Shown: positions 32,917-44,898 of the stretch, piece by piece
Numbering within the stretch: position 1 is the first letter of the stretch
How the letters are laid out: each line of letters starts with the position of its first letter
Assembly: GCF_001632365.1 (NCBI RefSeq)
Contig: NW_024468548.1
Coordinates: 60,794 to 124,793, forward strand
Direction of reading: 5' to 3'
Source: Laetiporus sulphureus 93-53
Lineage: Eukaryota > Basidiomycota > Agaricomycetes > Polyporales > Laetiporaceae
DNA length: 64,000 bases
The notes under the pieces: generated by a model
Seen by the model: only the letters and a program-made list of their open reading frames with translations
Told to the model about the DNA's origin: nothing
Databases searched by the model: none
Made by a program: the position numbers and the translations under genes

Positions 32917-35866
32917 TCACTGCACTCTTGCTCTTTTAGAATCTGAAGAAGGGACGGACGTTCAGTGTCAGACTAATCACAGTAGCACGCAAGAGATACC
33001 TGATGAATCGGCGTGTGACTCGTGCAGATCACCCTCCTCGTCATCAGAGTCTACATCATCATGGCCTCGTTTAGATGACTTGTTCGCAAATGTAGTGGCC
33101 GACTCTTTTCGCGAGGAGCTCTGATTCTCTGCGCTCGAAAAGGCAGAGTCGGGAAGTGCAGGAGATTCGAGCCAAAATTCGGCGACGGCGTCAGCATCAA
33201 TGCCACCGGAATCGACTTGTTCGCGTTGTGCTCCTAGATGGAGAATCATGAGAACGTCGGTTCGAAGAACAATGTCAATGAATCACTCACCAGATTTTGA
33301 GCTAAGTGTCTCAGAACCATCAATACTGCCCTCCGCATCCTCATCAAACGTTTCTGCATATTCGTCAATATTCTCAGTAACGAGGTCTTCTGTTTCTGAA
33401 GCTCGGATCAGCATCAGAAAATAGAATGCAGATACTGCTCAGTACCTTTGAATTCTTGCAACACTGGAGCAGCGTTAGTATCTAGGGTCTCACCCGTGCT
33501 CGTACGACTACGTTGATCATCCAACTCTATGATGTCAGAAGTCGGTCAGCAATGCATGCACTTCAATAGGCAGTTTATCTCACCATCGGATTCGATGTGT
33601 GCCGGTACGTCAGGAATGTCCTCTGGGCCTAGGAGAGGGGAGGTGAACTCCCCCTCATCGTAGTTTTGTAGGACTTGAGTATCATCAACCTCAACAGCAC
33701 TCTCGTCCTCGAAAGCCAAATCATTCCGAGACTCATGACTGGTATGGGCATTGCTACCCAAATCTTCAGGGAGGTATTCAGCGAACTGCTGATCGTCTTC
33801 CTCAAAATCTTCAGTATAATCCACGTAATCAGCGGTTCCTTCTGCGTCCGTATACTGGTGTGTTTCGTCCGCATCCGGACCTTCTAGAGTATCCTCAAAT
33901 TTAGCACCAGACGGATTCACTTGTCCTGACTGATTTTCACTTTCTTGTGCATTGTCTTCTTCCTGTTCTTCGTATATAGGCGCACTGGGATGGAGTAAGC
34001 GTTCACCTGAATCTTCCTCGCCATGAGGTTCCACGATGCCGTCATGGGATTCTCCTGAAGCTAAGAAATTGTACTCTTCTTGCGGCTCTTCTGTCGTACG
34101 CCGCAAATGTTCTTCAGCATCGTTCTCATGCGCTTCAGCATCCTCCTCCTGCTGTTCGTGTACATCTTCTCGTGTTTGTTCCTCTGCCTCATGTTCAACG
34201 TGTCCAGCGTGTTCATCCACGTTTTCATTCTGCGCTTCAGCTTCATGATAAGATTCTACCAAATATCGTCATGAACTTATGTCGAAGTCGCTGACGCACT
34301 GTATGAACGTACCTTTTTCGCCTTGAAGTCCATCATGATAGCTTCCTTCTTCTTCGACGGTTAACTCTAGACGCGCAATCTGATCTCGTAAGGCGTGGTA
34401 ACGAGTAATAAAACGAGGAGACACAAGTCGCAACTCAAGGCGGAGGGGGCCAGGAAGATCAGCGCCATCGTGCAAAACATTCAGGTCATGCAATGTGACC
34501 TCATGCATGTACATATTATCCTGTGCAACGGACCAGACCAATCAGTGGGGCACGAAATAAGTAAACGAGCTAGGCTCACCTCTGACATCACGAGTTGTAG
34601 ATCATACGCATCCAGCACAAGTTCCCCGTTCTCCAAATCAAACGTATTTTGGACGAGTCCGTCTTGACCTTGACGGAAGGCATCAAAGACTGCTGACAAA
34701 GGCTCATAGTATAGCGTCGGGCGATGGTGCAATAGCAGTTGCAAAGTCGGAGCTGATGAAGTGCCGTTGGATGGGCTCTGCGTCCCAGGAGTAACTGCAG
34801 GATGATTGAACAGACAGCATTCGAGAGACTCGGCAGCCGAGATGGAGAGAAGAACGGGAGGGGGTGGATCGATGTATACGCCCTCTGAGATCTCATGGGG
34901 ATCACCCTGCGGGACGGTGCCGTCGTCAACAGCAGCCGTCTGAGGCTCCTGCCCATGAGAGGTCTCGTGCTCTGCATCCTGACCAGCCTCTTCATGAGCG
35001 GAAGACTCGACCTCGAGAGGATTGACAACAGGTTGCTCTTCCGGTGCAACGGGAGCCGGAACCGCAGTCTCCGTGGGAACAGAGAGAGGTTCTTCGGCTG
35101 TTGGTGCGCTTTCCGCAGGCTGGCCACTTTGGTCGTCTTTCCTGTAGCTTTCCAGATGCAGCTCCTGGCCCGCATCATTATATGAATGTGGCGTTTGAAC
35201 GTCACTGGTGCCGACTGGTAAAGCAACATTTGCAGTGGGAAGGATCGCCGAATTCTCCTCACCAGGCAATGGAATGTCGAATGCATCAATATTCGCCAAC
35301 TGGGTGGAGGCACTGTCCGGTGCTGAATCGAAAAGGCGGGATGGAAGAGAATTAATAGCCTGCTCATCCGTGAGCCCGTCAGCAGTGTCGTTTGCTGGAG
35401 TAGAGAATGATTCGTCGCCTAGAGTCGACGGAGCGGAAACAGGTGCGGCGACGTTGAGGTCAAATTGTGGAATTGCAGGATTTGCAGGATCGACTGAGAT
35501 ATACGGAGAGCCAGACATATCGATGGGGATAGGTTCCGGAGCAAGATGACTCCCATCAACGTCAACGTAAGTCGGCTGCGGTGAGGTGACTTGTGATGCG
35601 TCGAGAACATCAACATCCAGCAGCTCAAAATCGACTGTCCTGCTGCTGCCTATGTCATCGGCCATCTCGTACTCTGTAATCTCATCATCATGGTCACCCA
35701 TTTCGATTTCTATGCTTTGATGGCTGTGGGATTGTGGTATTATATCGTGAGGATCGTCAGTCATGCTTGCCTCCAGGAGCCAACTCTCAGTGGCCATCGA
35801 GACATCAATGTCGCCGGAATCGAGCATCTGCGTATCGTACGATTCCATGAGAGTCGTCGTAGACAT
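32917..35866 (-). CDS. Large acidic low-complexity protein, uncharacterised
   Basis: Seven exons (35866-34580, 34520-34313, 34255-33584, 33526-33446, 33395-33291, 33233-33000, 32942-32917) give about 870 residues. Internal phases are 1 throughout, after an initial phase-0 intron. The first 320 residues are Ser/Pro/Asp-rich. Residues about 330-500 are the most ordered part (LLSISAAESLECCLFNHP, LQLLLHHRPTLYYEPLSAVF, ELVLDAYDLQLVMSE, LVSPRFITRYHALRDQIARLE). Residues 500-720 are extremely Glu-rich with a coiled-coil look. The C-terminus has SKRGHDDVDSDDEEGD and ends DSKRARVQ, which looks like a nuclear signal. I do not know the family. The ordered centre flanked by acidic arms suggests a nuclear or chromatin-associated scaffold; this is inference. 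Confidence 0.8.
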
Positions 35867-36122
35867 CGATCAAGACCAGAACGGTGTGAGACAAGCAGTT
35901 CAAAATAGTGGTTACAGGAAGGAAGTTGGGTAAAGAAGTCGGGCTGGGCTGCCGCGACACATTCAGGGCAGGCATACCGTGACATGCACGATCGCTGCGG
36001 CCACCTCGCCTCAGTCACAGTAGGTTCAACACCGCGTTTTCGACGAATGTGTGCATGATACCACTCTCAAATGACAAAAACGACCCTGCGGTAGAGAGTC
36101 GCCGTGTTCTACATGTCTGCAG
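35867..36122. promoter_or_regulatory. Short bidirectional promoter region
   Basis: Only 256 bp separate the acidic-protein ATG (minus) from the amidohydrolase open frame (plus), so regulation may be shared. No TATA box is obvious. Confidence 0.4.
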
Positions 36123-37994
36123 GTGAAGCGAAGCGATAGCTATACAAGTTCGCCTTATCTACCAGGGGAAACTCCTTATGAGGACTCGGTTCTCACACGC
36201 GGCATTTCTCCCATTAGTGAGTCGTTTGGTAAGTACCAATATGTAGCTGCAAGACAGTCCACAGTTGATACGCTAGGACGTTTCAAAGCAAGAATGCAAC
36301 TGCAAGAACTTGCAACTTTACCTATCCAAGGCAACATGCAAATATATGCTGGGAAGTTATTCGACCCGTATACTCTCCAGTTGCTTGAGAACCAAGTCAT
36401 TACCGTGTCTCCAGAGTCCGGGCTCGTACTGGATGTCCAGCCCTTCTCAATTACTAACACAAATGATTTATCTGGTCCGCAATGCATCGACCTCCGACAC
36501 GCGACCGTCCTTCCGGGCTTCGTCGATGCGCATGTTCATTGTGCGTTGATTTTTTACACAGACCGTTGACCAATGAGACGATGAGGGCATTACACTCTGC
36601 CAGTCTTTCTACATCCTTACTCAGAGGTGAGCTGGGAGGATCAGGTCACAAAGGAAAGCCTGGTCGAACGTACTGTGCGCGCAACAATCCATGCCAGACG
36701 TACTCTCATGGCTGGCTATACATCAGTCCGGTACGCCGGTGGCTATGATGGCGCATGTACAATGTTGACAGCCGTCTCTCAAGTGATCTGGGCACCGAAG
36801 GTGCCGGAGACGCAGATTTTCATCTGCGTAAATGCATGTCAGGATCGAATGCAATGATTCCAGGGCCGCGTTATTTCTGTGCCAACCGTGCGATTGTCCC
36901 TACTGGCAGCTATGGTGTGTCGCTTTCGGTTTATATGCAGTACAGATCTGTACAGCCAAGCAGGGCCAAAGAGTACAATACACTTGAACCAAGAGGGTAT
37001 TGAAGGTATCACCGGTGCTGAAGTCGCCGATGGTGAAGTGGAGTGCATAAAAGCAGTCCGAAGACAGATCGGTGCAGGTGCCGACTGGATCAAGGTTAGT
37101 TGCACCAAAAGTCACCTTGAAATAGTATAGATGGCTAAACTTTGCGCAGATCTATGCAGGTGTCGTAGTTGTCCGCGAAGCAATCCACGTCAGTGTACTC
37201 AGTGGACCATTACAGACTACCGCTTCCGTTCACGCATGGTGGACGTGTCACCTGCTGTGTCGAAAGCTGCCATCACGACATTCAACGAGAAAGAGCTTCA
37301 TGCGATCGTATCTACCGCAATCAACCTTGGTGTAAAGGTGGCCGCGCATTCTGCCCATTGGCATGCACGAGGTCACAACCGCATCGCCAGTGGGCCTGGA
37401 GTTCACTCCGTCGAACATGGCCAATTTATGGTCTTTGACAATGAAACGTCCAAACATTTGGAATCTCGGTTCCCCGACGATGCAAATAAGTTCAACACGA
37501 TCTGGGTACCGACGCTTGCGGCATATTATACGATAGGCCAAGGGCAGGGCGAGATATGGGAATCTGCTTTGCGCGCCTTCCGCACCGCACTGGAGAGGGG
37601 AGTTGAGAACATTGCATGCGGCGGCGACACGGGCGTCTTCGCGCATGGCGATAATGCGCTCGAGATGAAACTCATGGCGCGCGCGGGTGCAGATTGGCGC
37701 AAGGTCCTCAAGTGGGGCACGCTTGGCGGGTGGACCTGCGTACGTAGCATGGCATGGGAAGGAAAGGAGGGAGAAGAACGACTCGCGAGGGTGGAAGAAC
37801 TGCATGAAGATGCTAGATTGGTAGGGGACAACGAGGTTCCTTTCGGTGCAGTCAGGCGTGGCTTCGGGGCGGACATCATCGCGACGAGCGGTGATCTAGA
37901 AAACGATTTTGAGAGCGCGATCGACAAGTCGGCTATCGAGTTCGTCATGAAAGGCGGAAGGGTACACAAGATGGGAGGGAAGGAACTTGTATGA
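36123..37994 (+). CDS. Metal-dependent amidohydrolase (imidazolonepropionase/prolidase-like)
   Basis: Six exons (36123-36540, 36604-36730, 36784-36914, 36964-37094, 37150-37159, 37216-37994) give up to 531 residues. Counting from 36123, the metal-binding set of the amidohydrolase superfamily is all present: HVH at 137-139 in VLPGFVDAHVH, Lys269 in GADWIK (the carboxylated lysine position), His317 in VAAHSAHW, His340 in SVEHGQ and Asp410 in CGGDTG. The protein therefore probably hydrolyses a cyclic amide or dipeptide-like bond with two metals; the substrate is unknown. Exon 5 is a 10-nt micro-exon that restores WIKIYADYRF. The true start is uncertain: the frame opens at a GTG with no in-frame ATG before 36293, so an upstream exon may be missing. 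It is divergent from the acidic-protein gene and converges on the AMP-binding gene 309 bp downstream. Confidence 0.87.
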
Positions 37995-38303
37995 TGCTCA
38001 ACCGACACTCCGTTTCATGATTTAATGTATTTAGTACTGAGAATGGTATCTGAGGTCAGGCTCTGATGGTATTGCCACTCGCGACTTTTCTTTGGCCAGT
38101 CAAGGCAGACAACAATGCGCCCAAAATTCAGTGCTATTCACGTCAAGGGACGAACGCACGGTCTATAATACAAGGAGCCAACAGTGAGGAGTCAACGCAG
38201 TGAATACTGTACATACATTTGAGTAGCACAGAGCACATGAGAACCAGTCTGCAAGTTTCCAATATCAAGTAAGGTACAATGACTGTAACACATCGATGTA
38301 ACA
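37995..38303. other. Convergent 3' intergenic region
   Basis: 309 bp between two converging genes; AT-rich, no gene seen. Confidence 0.35.
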
Positions 38304-40337
38304 CTACTTCGACTTGCTGTCTTGCACTGCAACCTTGAATGTACCGTTGGCGGCGACCTTTGCGCGCTGACCGGTTTGCACCCACTGGTCCGCATCCTCG
38401 CTGGCGTCGTCGTTGCTACCCAGCAGTCTGCCTACACTTGGTCCACGCACATACAGCAACCCACACGGATCAGCGCCATTCTCAATGGCATTGTCATCAA
38501 CGCCCATCATCTTCACTTCCATGTTGACAGCGGGTGGACCGACCGACGCGAGATACGCAAAGGCATACGCATCCGAGGCTGATGCAGAAACAGACGCTGG
38601 TTCCTGTGGGAAAGTCTGCAGATCGAGCGGATGCGACGCGAATACGGGTCCAGCGACCAACGGATGGGTATGCACATGAACGACGGGGACCGACAGTGCG
38701 ATCCGCGCCGGCACAAGAGATTGCCCCTCGAAGATGCCTGCAACATGTTGATGATATAGAACGTTCACAAGGAAGGGAGTAGACATACCGCCGCTGACAA
38801 TTGTGGCCCTAATAGTTCCCGCGCCCTTGCCCAATACCTTCGCGCGGGCGGTATCGAACATGAGTCTGTCCCAAAGGCTCTGCTTCGTGATGTATCCCTC
38901 CGATAACGACGCATTTTTGTGGCGCCAAGCGACGGAATAGAGAAGGCTGGACTTGCGCGCCTCTCCCAGTATAGCAGCTGTCATTGAAGTGAGGTGCTGA
39001 GGCTTGATGAAAAGGACAGTCGGAGAAGGAATCGGCAAGGTGTTCACCGAGAGCACATCGGCCAGGTCGGCCACCGGGATATCTGCACAGTCATCAGTAC
39101 ATGTATTCGAAAGGTGCGATCGATCGATCGATGAGGCTCACCTCCATTTTCGGTGAAGACCTTGCTGCTGTTCAGCGTGGCGAAGCTGGTACCTTCGTTG
39201 ATCGCGGTATACGCCACCGCCCGTCCGTAAGGGGTACTCATGGGGAATGCAGAGACGACGGTGTCCAATGGCGTCATCGCGGTCGACATCGGGAGCAAGT
39301 TGCACACGGCCGCCACCCCAGCAGTCAGGTTTTCGTGTGTAAGCTGTGTACCTGCCAGCTCTCCTGAGGGCGATGAGAAGAAAGACACAGTAAAAACGTC
39401 CCGCGGGTCTAGATGGGATGGTCAGTCTCCGTCCGTTGCAAGTAGTCCAGGACATACTAGGGCTCGCAAATGGCAGCTTCTCGCTCTTAGCACCGCTGCG
39501 CTCGATGTCTTCCCATCTTAGCAGGCGTGCCTGCTCAGAACCGGGGATCTCCTTGTTATTGATAGCTCCTACGACGACGATCGTGGGACGAGCGCTATCG
39601 TTCGAGTCGTAGAGAAGCTCCAACAGAGCTGAGAGCAGGCTAGTATCCGTGATTATAACCGAGGGAGGGTGAGACTCAAGGACTGAGGATAGAAGAGATG
39701 CAGAAGTGAGCACGAAAGAGGGTATCGCGTAGGAGGCGAGCGCAAGGTCAGCAATGAGGAACTCTGCGTAATCCCTATCAGTCACCTTATTGCATTCCGC
39801 ATGAAGACGAAACCATACCAATACCATCATTCAACAACAAGAGCACATTGGATTCCTGAGGGATGAGCTTCGTTGAGTTGATAAGGCCAGTGCCAAAGGC
39901 TGCCACCCGGTCTCTCAACTCGGGATTGGTGATCTGCCGCGGAGGTATACGTTGTAAGCAATCATTCAAAATGATGCGGTAGGACATACCCTTGTTGACC
40001 ACAGAGTACGTGGAGCATCTGAGTCCGCTTTTACGAGATCAAGCAGGACTAGCTGCTCTTTCGACGGCCTCACAGGGAACTATCACGAACGTGAACGGGG
40101 ACACTCACTTGACAGACCGAGCGTTCTCACCTTTCCCATCATACCTGTACCATAATTGCGATAGATTGCACTCTCTCCTGGATGCCTGACTCGTGCGGCA
40201 TCGCTCTGTCTCCCAAGAAGGATGGGGTGCACAAGCGACTGCGGTTTGTACAGATTATGCAGGAGAAAAAGGCATGCTGCGACAAGACCGAGGATGATGG
40301 TGAGGTCATCCGTGACGATATAGTCCGAAAGAGCCAT
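38304..40337 (-). CDS. AMP-binding (acyl-CoA synthetase-like) protein with degenerate active site
   Basis: Seven exons (40337-40131, 40079-39990, 39933-39819, 39763-39458, 39408-39142, 39082-38789, 38737-38304) give about 570 residues. An N-terminal membrane span (IILGLVAACLFLLHNLY) is followed by VHPILLGRQSDAARVR, as in basidiomycete proteins annotated as acetyl-CoA-synthetase-like. The ANL scaffold is clear: NVLLLLNDGIEFLIADLALA, SFVLTSASLLSSVLE, LLRWEDIERSG, TQLTHENLTAGV, and GLLYVRGPSVGRL. However, the phosphate-binding loop reads FSSPSGELAGTQL instead of the usual TSGTTGxPKG, and the TGD motif reads QTGQRA. The protein also stops about 20 residues later, lacking the mobile C-terminal subdomain with its catalytic lysine. 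I infer an ER- or peroxisome-anchored pseudoenzyme; family membership is firm, activity doubtful. It is divergent from SPT16. Confidence 0.85.
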
Positions 40338-40770
40338 TGTTATGTATAACGCTTCCCTAGTACGTGGCGGGGCGTATGTAGAAAGCAGACCTCGAGGCGC
40401 GCAGATCGTTCGACACAGCGCTGGCGCTCAGAAGCACCGGCAGCAGCCGAGGAGATGATTGACGAACCAATGAACGAAGCCAGTTCAGAGACTCAGATTC
40501 ATGTAAAAACTTCACCGCAGTCGCTCGAGCACAAGCAGAGCAGAGAGCATATAGTGAAGAAAAACGAAAATCAGGGGCTGAAAGAGGATACGCCGCAGTG
40601 GCTGAGGAAACGCGTCCATGTCACGTCATTAGTCACAGTGTGACACGCGCGTTATGTCACGTGTTTGGCAAGTGTTAATGTGGCTCAGCGAAACGCGTTC
40701 TGCGGCCTCTCTCCCTTCTTCTTCAACCACTATCACACGAGGACCTCACCTCTTTCATCTTCATTCGAAG
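40338..40770. promoter_or_regulatory. Divergent promoter region of the AMP-binding gene and SPT16
   Basis: 433 bp. Near SPT16 there is a cluster of GTCAC/GTGAC words at 40620-40665, including an imperfect palindrome GTCACAGTGTGAC and an E-box CACGTG at 40658-40663. A pyrimidine tract (about 40705-40765) runs up to the SPT16 ATG. Sites seen directly; binding factors not known. Confidence 0.45.
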
Positions 40771-43700
40771 ATGTCGTCCAGGGTTGAGCTGAATGTGGCG
40801 CAGTTTAACCATCGCTTGGGCTCTATCTTGACGGCTTGGAATGTGCGTTCATTGTCTGCCGCGAATTTCCCATTGCTGACTTATCGCACCAATGCTGCAG
40901 AATGCCAAGAACGACGCCGACTTCAGTTCATTAGCTGATGTGGACGCCATTATTCTGCCCGCTGGCGATCCTGCTGGCGAGGATGAACCCATCCGCAAGG
41001 GCACCGCATTTCAGGTGTGCACCTCTATGCGTGGCGATTAATAAGGCGATGGACGTCTAATTGTGATGCTCACAGACATGGCTTCTCGGTTACGAATTCC
41101 CCTCGACTTTTATTCTTTTCCAAAAAGACAGTATATATGTCCTATGCTCGGCATCCAAAGGCACGTCCGTCTTCTCTATGCTTCCTTGTTGTACGCTGAC
41201 GCGTCTTTTTCGTCGTCAGCCAAGATCCTATCACAGATCAAAAACTCGACCACTCCAGTACCCATAGAAATCCTCATACAAGCGAAACCCAAGGACCCTC
41301 CGACCGATGCTCTGGCTAAATTCTTGCAAGCGTATACTTCTCACAAACGCATAGGCACTCTCACGAAGGAGAAGCAGTCTGGGAAGTTGGTTGAGGAGTG
41401 GGAGAAGGCATTGACGGGAGTCGATGACAAACCGACTGTGGTTGATGTCTCCCCTGCGATATCGGCTCTGATGTCAGTCAAGGATGAGGAAGAGCTAGTG
41501 CGTATGAGACTACATTGCAGACTCTTTCCCCTTACTTATCATGTGACAGAAAGCAATTCGGACGGCCGCAAACTTGACATCAACTCTTCTTGCACACCAT
41601 GTCGTACTCAAATTGGAGACTATTCTCGACAGGGAGGCCAAGATCACACACGATGCTCTCTCTGCACAGATCGAGTCGCGATTAGGATACGGCGAAGGTG
41701 ATAATGGCAAGGGTCCAGACATGAAGGTATGGAGCAAAGGGCGAGGATTGAGTGATGTGAGTACACAATCTCCGCGACGTCACCGATACTCTGAAACGAA
41801 CGTGTCGCAATATCCAGATCGACTGGCAGTCCACCGAGTTTTGCTATACGCCAATCATCCAATCGCAAACCAGCGGCAAATATGAACTGAGTCCTGCTGC
41901 GGAGTCTACAACAGACAACATCGCTCACAAAGGTGTCTTTCTTGTGAGCCTCGGCATGCGTTACAAGGGTTACTGTGCCAATCTGGGACGTAGTTTCATC
42001 GTTGATCCATCAAAGGTATGGCCGCCACTGATTTAAATAACTAGGGCTTTCCTGACTCACTGAGGCTTTGTAGGAACAAGAAGCAATCTATTCATTGCTG
42101 CTGTCGCTGCAAGCAGAAGTGCTCGCGCAACTGAAAGATGGTGCTATCGCGCGAGATGTGTATAATCACGCTCTTTCTTACGTCAAGGATAAGAAACCCG
42201 AGCTCGAGAAGCATTTCGTCAAAAACATCGGCCATGGAGTGAGTACAGAGATTATCTGCAATCAATGCGGGAACTTACCAGCATTGTAGATGGGTATGGA
42301 GTTCCGTGACTCTTCATATCTCCTATCCCCCAAGAATGGGCACGTTCTACGATCTGGGATGGTCTTCAACCTTGTTCTTGGGTTCCAAGATCTCGACGAA
42401 AGCGGACACAAGTACGACTCTCTATTGCATGTGGTCCATGGCCCTTGCTCATGCATCGTTGACCCTAGATACGCATTGCAGCTCATCGACACTGTGCAAA
42501 TCAATGATGACAAGGCTGTCTGCCTTACTACCGGCGTCAAGTCCATCAAGGATACAATGTTCTTCCTGAACCAGGAGGCGGATGGTGATGCCAAGGCAGG
42601 CGCATCGGGGAAGAAAGCCTCGACCACCAAGACCAAAGGCAACGGCTCCCCTACGAAGAATAAGATGGCCGGAGGCAAAGTTCTGCGGAACAAGACACGG
42701 AGCGCTGCCCAGGAGGAGTCGATACAGACCACAGCTGCTAAGATCGCTGAGCATCAGAGAGAGCTCCATGTCCGGCTGCAATCCGAAGGTCTAGCGAAGT
42801 ATTCGACGGGAGGTGGAGGCATTGGTCGCAATGAAGGGAAAGGATGGAAACGATTTCAGAGCTACAAGGGTGAGGCTGCACTGCCGAAGGAGGCAGAGAG
42901 CTTGCGAGTACGTAAACTGACGGTATGACTTTGTATCTGACGTTCTGACTTTTTTACTTCAGATCTTCGTCGATCGTAAAGCCCAGACGATCATCCTTCC
43001 TATACACGGCTTCGCTGTTCCCTTCCATATCAACACCATCAAGAACGCGAGCAAGAACGATGAAGGAGAGTTCACATACCTTCGAGTGAACTTCCAGACG
43101 CCGGGCCAGCTAGCAGGCAAGAAGGAAGACACGGTAAGTCCTTCAACAGGCGCTCAATGAATACGGCATTCTCATCTGTCTGTAGCCGTTCGAGGATCCC
43201 GATGCCACCTTCATCCGGTCCATCACATATCGTTCTCCGGATGGCCATCGCTTCGATGCCATCTCCAAACAGATCACTGACCTCAAGAAGGAGGTCAACA
43301 AGCGGGAGCAGCAGAAGAAGGAGATGGCCGATGTCATTGAGCAGGATGTCCTGGTGGAGGTCAAGGGCCGGCGGCCGACCAAACTTCCAGAAGTCTTTGT
43401 CAGACCTGCGCTGGATGGCAAGCGTCTGCCGGGAGAGGTGGAGATTCACCAGAATGGTCTCAGATATCAATCGCCAATGGGATCCCAGAAGATTGGTGAG
43501 TGATCGCGTAGCGCTCGGATGAAGTCACCACTGATCGCGCTCTATCAGATATTCTGTTCAGCAATGTGAAGCACCTTTTCTTCCAGCCATGCGATCATGA
43601 GCTGCTTGTCATCATCCACATCCATCTCAAGGCGCCGATCATCATTGGGAAGAAAAAGGCTCATGTGAGTTGTAACTTGTGTACTGGATGCACGTTGTCA

Positions 43701-44898
43701 TGACAATCCTTCTTTTAGGACGTGCAATTCTATCGCGAGGCCTCAGACGTCCAGTTCGACGAGACCGGGAACAGGAAGCGGAAGTACCGATATGGCGATG
43801 AAGATGAGCTCGAGCTCGAGCAGCAGGAGAGGAAGCGGAGACAGATGTTGAACAAGGAATTCAAACTATTTTCGGAGAAGATCGCTGAGGCAGCAACAGC
43901 ATCGGTAAGTCACGCATGCTCTTTCTGCAGCAAGCTAGCTCTGACTCTCGTCTCAGACCGGCGATACGCTTGAGCCAGACATTCCGTTCCGCGAGCTATC
44001 CTTCGAGGGCGTGCCGTTCCGGACGAACGTCCGCCTGCAGCCGACCACGGAGTGTCTCGTCCATCTATCTGACCCCCCATTCCTGGTCGTCACCCTGGCC
44101 GATATCGAGATCGCATCACTGGAGCGTGTGCAGTTCGGTCTAAAGCAGTTTGATATGGTCCTCATATTCAAAGACTTCACGAAGACACCGCTACATATCA
44201 ACTCGATCCCGAGCTCTCAACTGGATGATGTGAAGAACTGGCTCGAGTATGTGGCGTTTCTCCTTGCAAGTGTTCGTCGTTGTTGATATTATGTGCCAGC
44301 TCTGTCGATATTCCTCTGAGTGAAGGCCCTGTCAACTTGAACTGGGGTCCTATTATGAAGACGATCAACGAGGACCCGTATGAATTCTTCCAGCAGGGTG
44401 GCTGGAGCTTCTTGGGCGGCTCAGCAGGTGGTGAAGAGGTACGTGCCGTCGCGGTTATTTTGGTTTATGGGCGTTGACGCATCATACCTCACAGAGCGAA
44501 GAGGAAGAGTCTAACTCTGAGTCCGAGTTCGAGGCTGAATCTGAGGTATCGGAGAGTTCCGAGAGCAGCGAGAGTGCATATGACGACGCGTCCGATGCAA
44601 GTGAAGATGAAGGCAGCGGATCTGATTTTGGTTCTGAGGGAAGTGAAGGTACGTTCTACGCCAGCTTAAGTCCATTTGATTCTTAATATTCACGTTCTGA
44701 TCTCCAGGAGAGGACTGGGACGAGCTGGAAAGAAAAGCTGCTAAAGGTTTGTGTATCTGCTCTCGAGATTGTGCGATTGACTTGACACGTTTCGCAGCGG
44801 ACAAGAAGCGAGTTGAAACAGGAAAGGGGCATGAATCTGATGACTCTAACAGGCCGAAGAAGAAGGCAAACGGTGCGAGTAAGCCCAAGAAGCGCTGA
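40771..44898 (+). CDS. SPT16: SPT16, large subunit of the FACT histone chaperone
   Basis: Seventeen exons (40771-40842, 40901-41014, 41076-41160, 41220-41497, 41550-41756, 41818-42015, 42074-42238, 42290-42907, 42963-43133, 43186-43495, 43549-43664, 43719-43904, 43957-44246, 44300-44438, 44495-44648, 44708-44746, 44798-44898) give about 1080 residues. The N-lobe has [15 protein letters not shown] [17 protein letters not shown] and [12 protein letters not shown]. The inactive M24 peptidase-like domain has [20 protein letters not shown] and [15 protein letters not shown]. The middle/Rtt106-like part has [49 protein letters not shown] and [15 protein letters not shown]. The tail is the usual acidic Ser/Glu/Asp stretch, then a Lys-rich end with KKKA. 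With Pob3, SPT16 reorganises nucleosomes during transcription and replication. Intron 3 has a GC donor (GCACGT), needed to restore SASKAKILSQI. Confidence 0.97.

Noticed and set aside
39764..39819. Reading through the stretch TDRDYA before EFLIAD in the AMP-binding protein
   Set aside because: Splicing 39819 to 39763 gives NDGIEFLIADLA, which fits the family and keeps phase.
41161..41175. GT donor three bases into the GCACGT site of SPT16
   Set aside because: It changes the phase and destroys the SKAKILSQI match.
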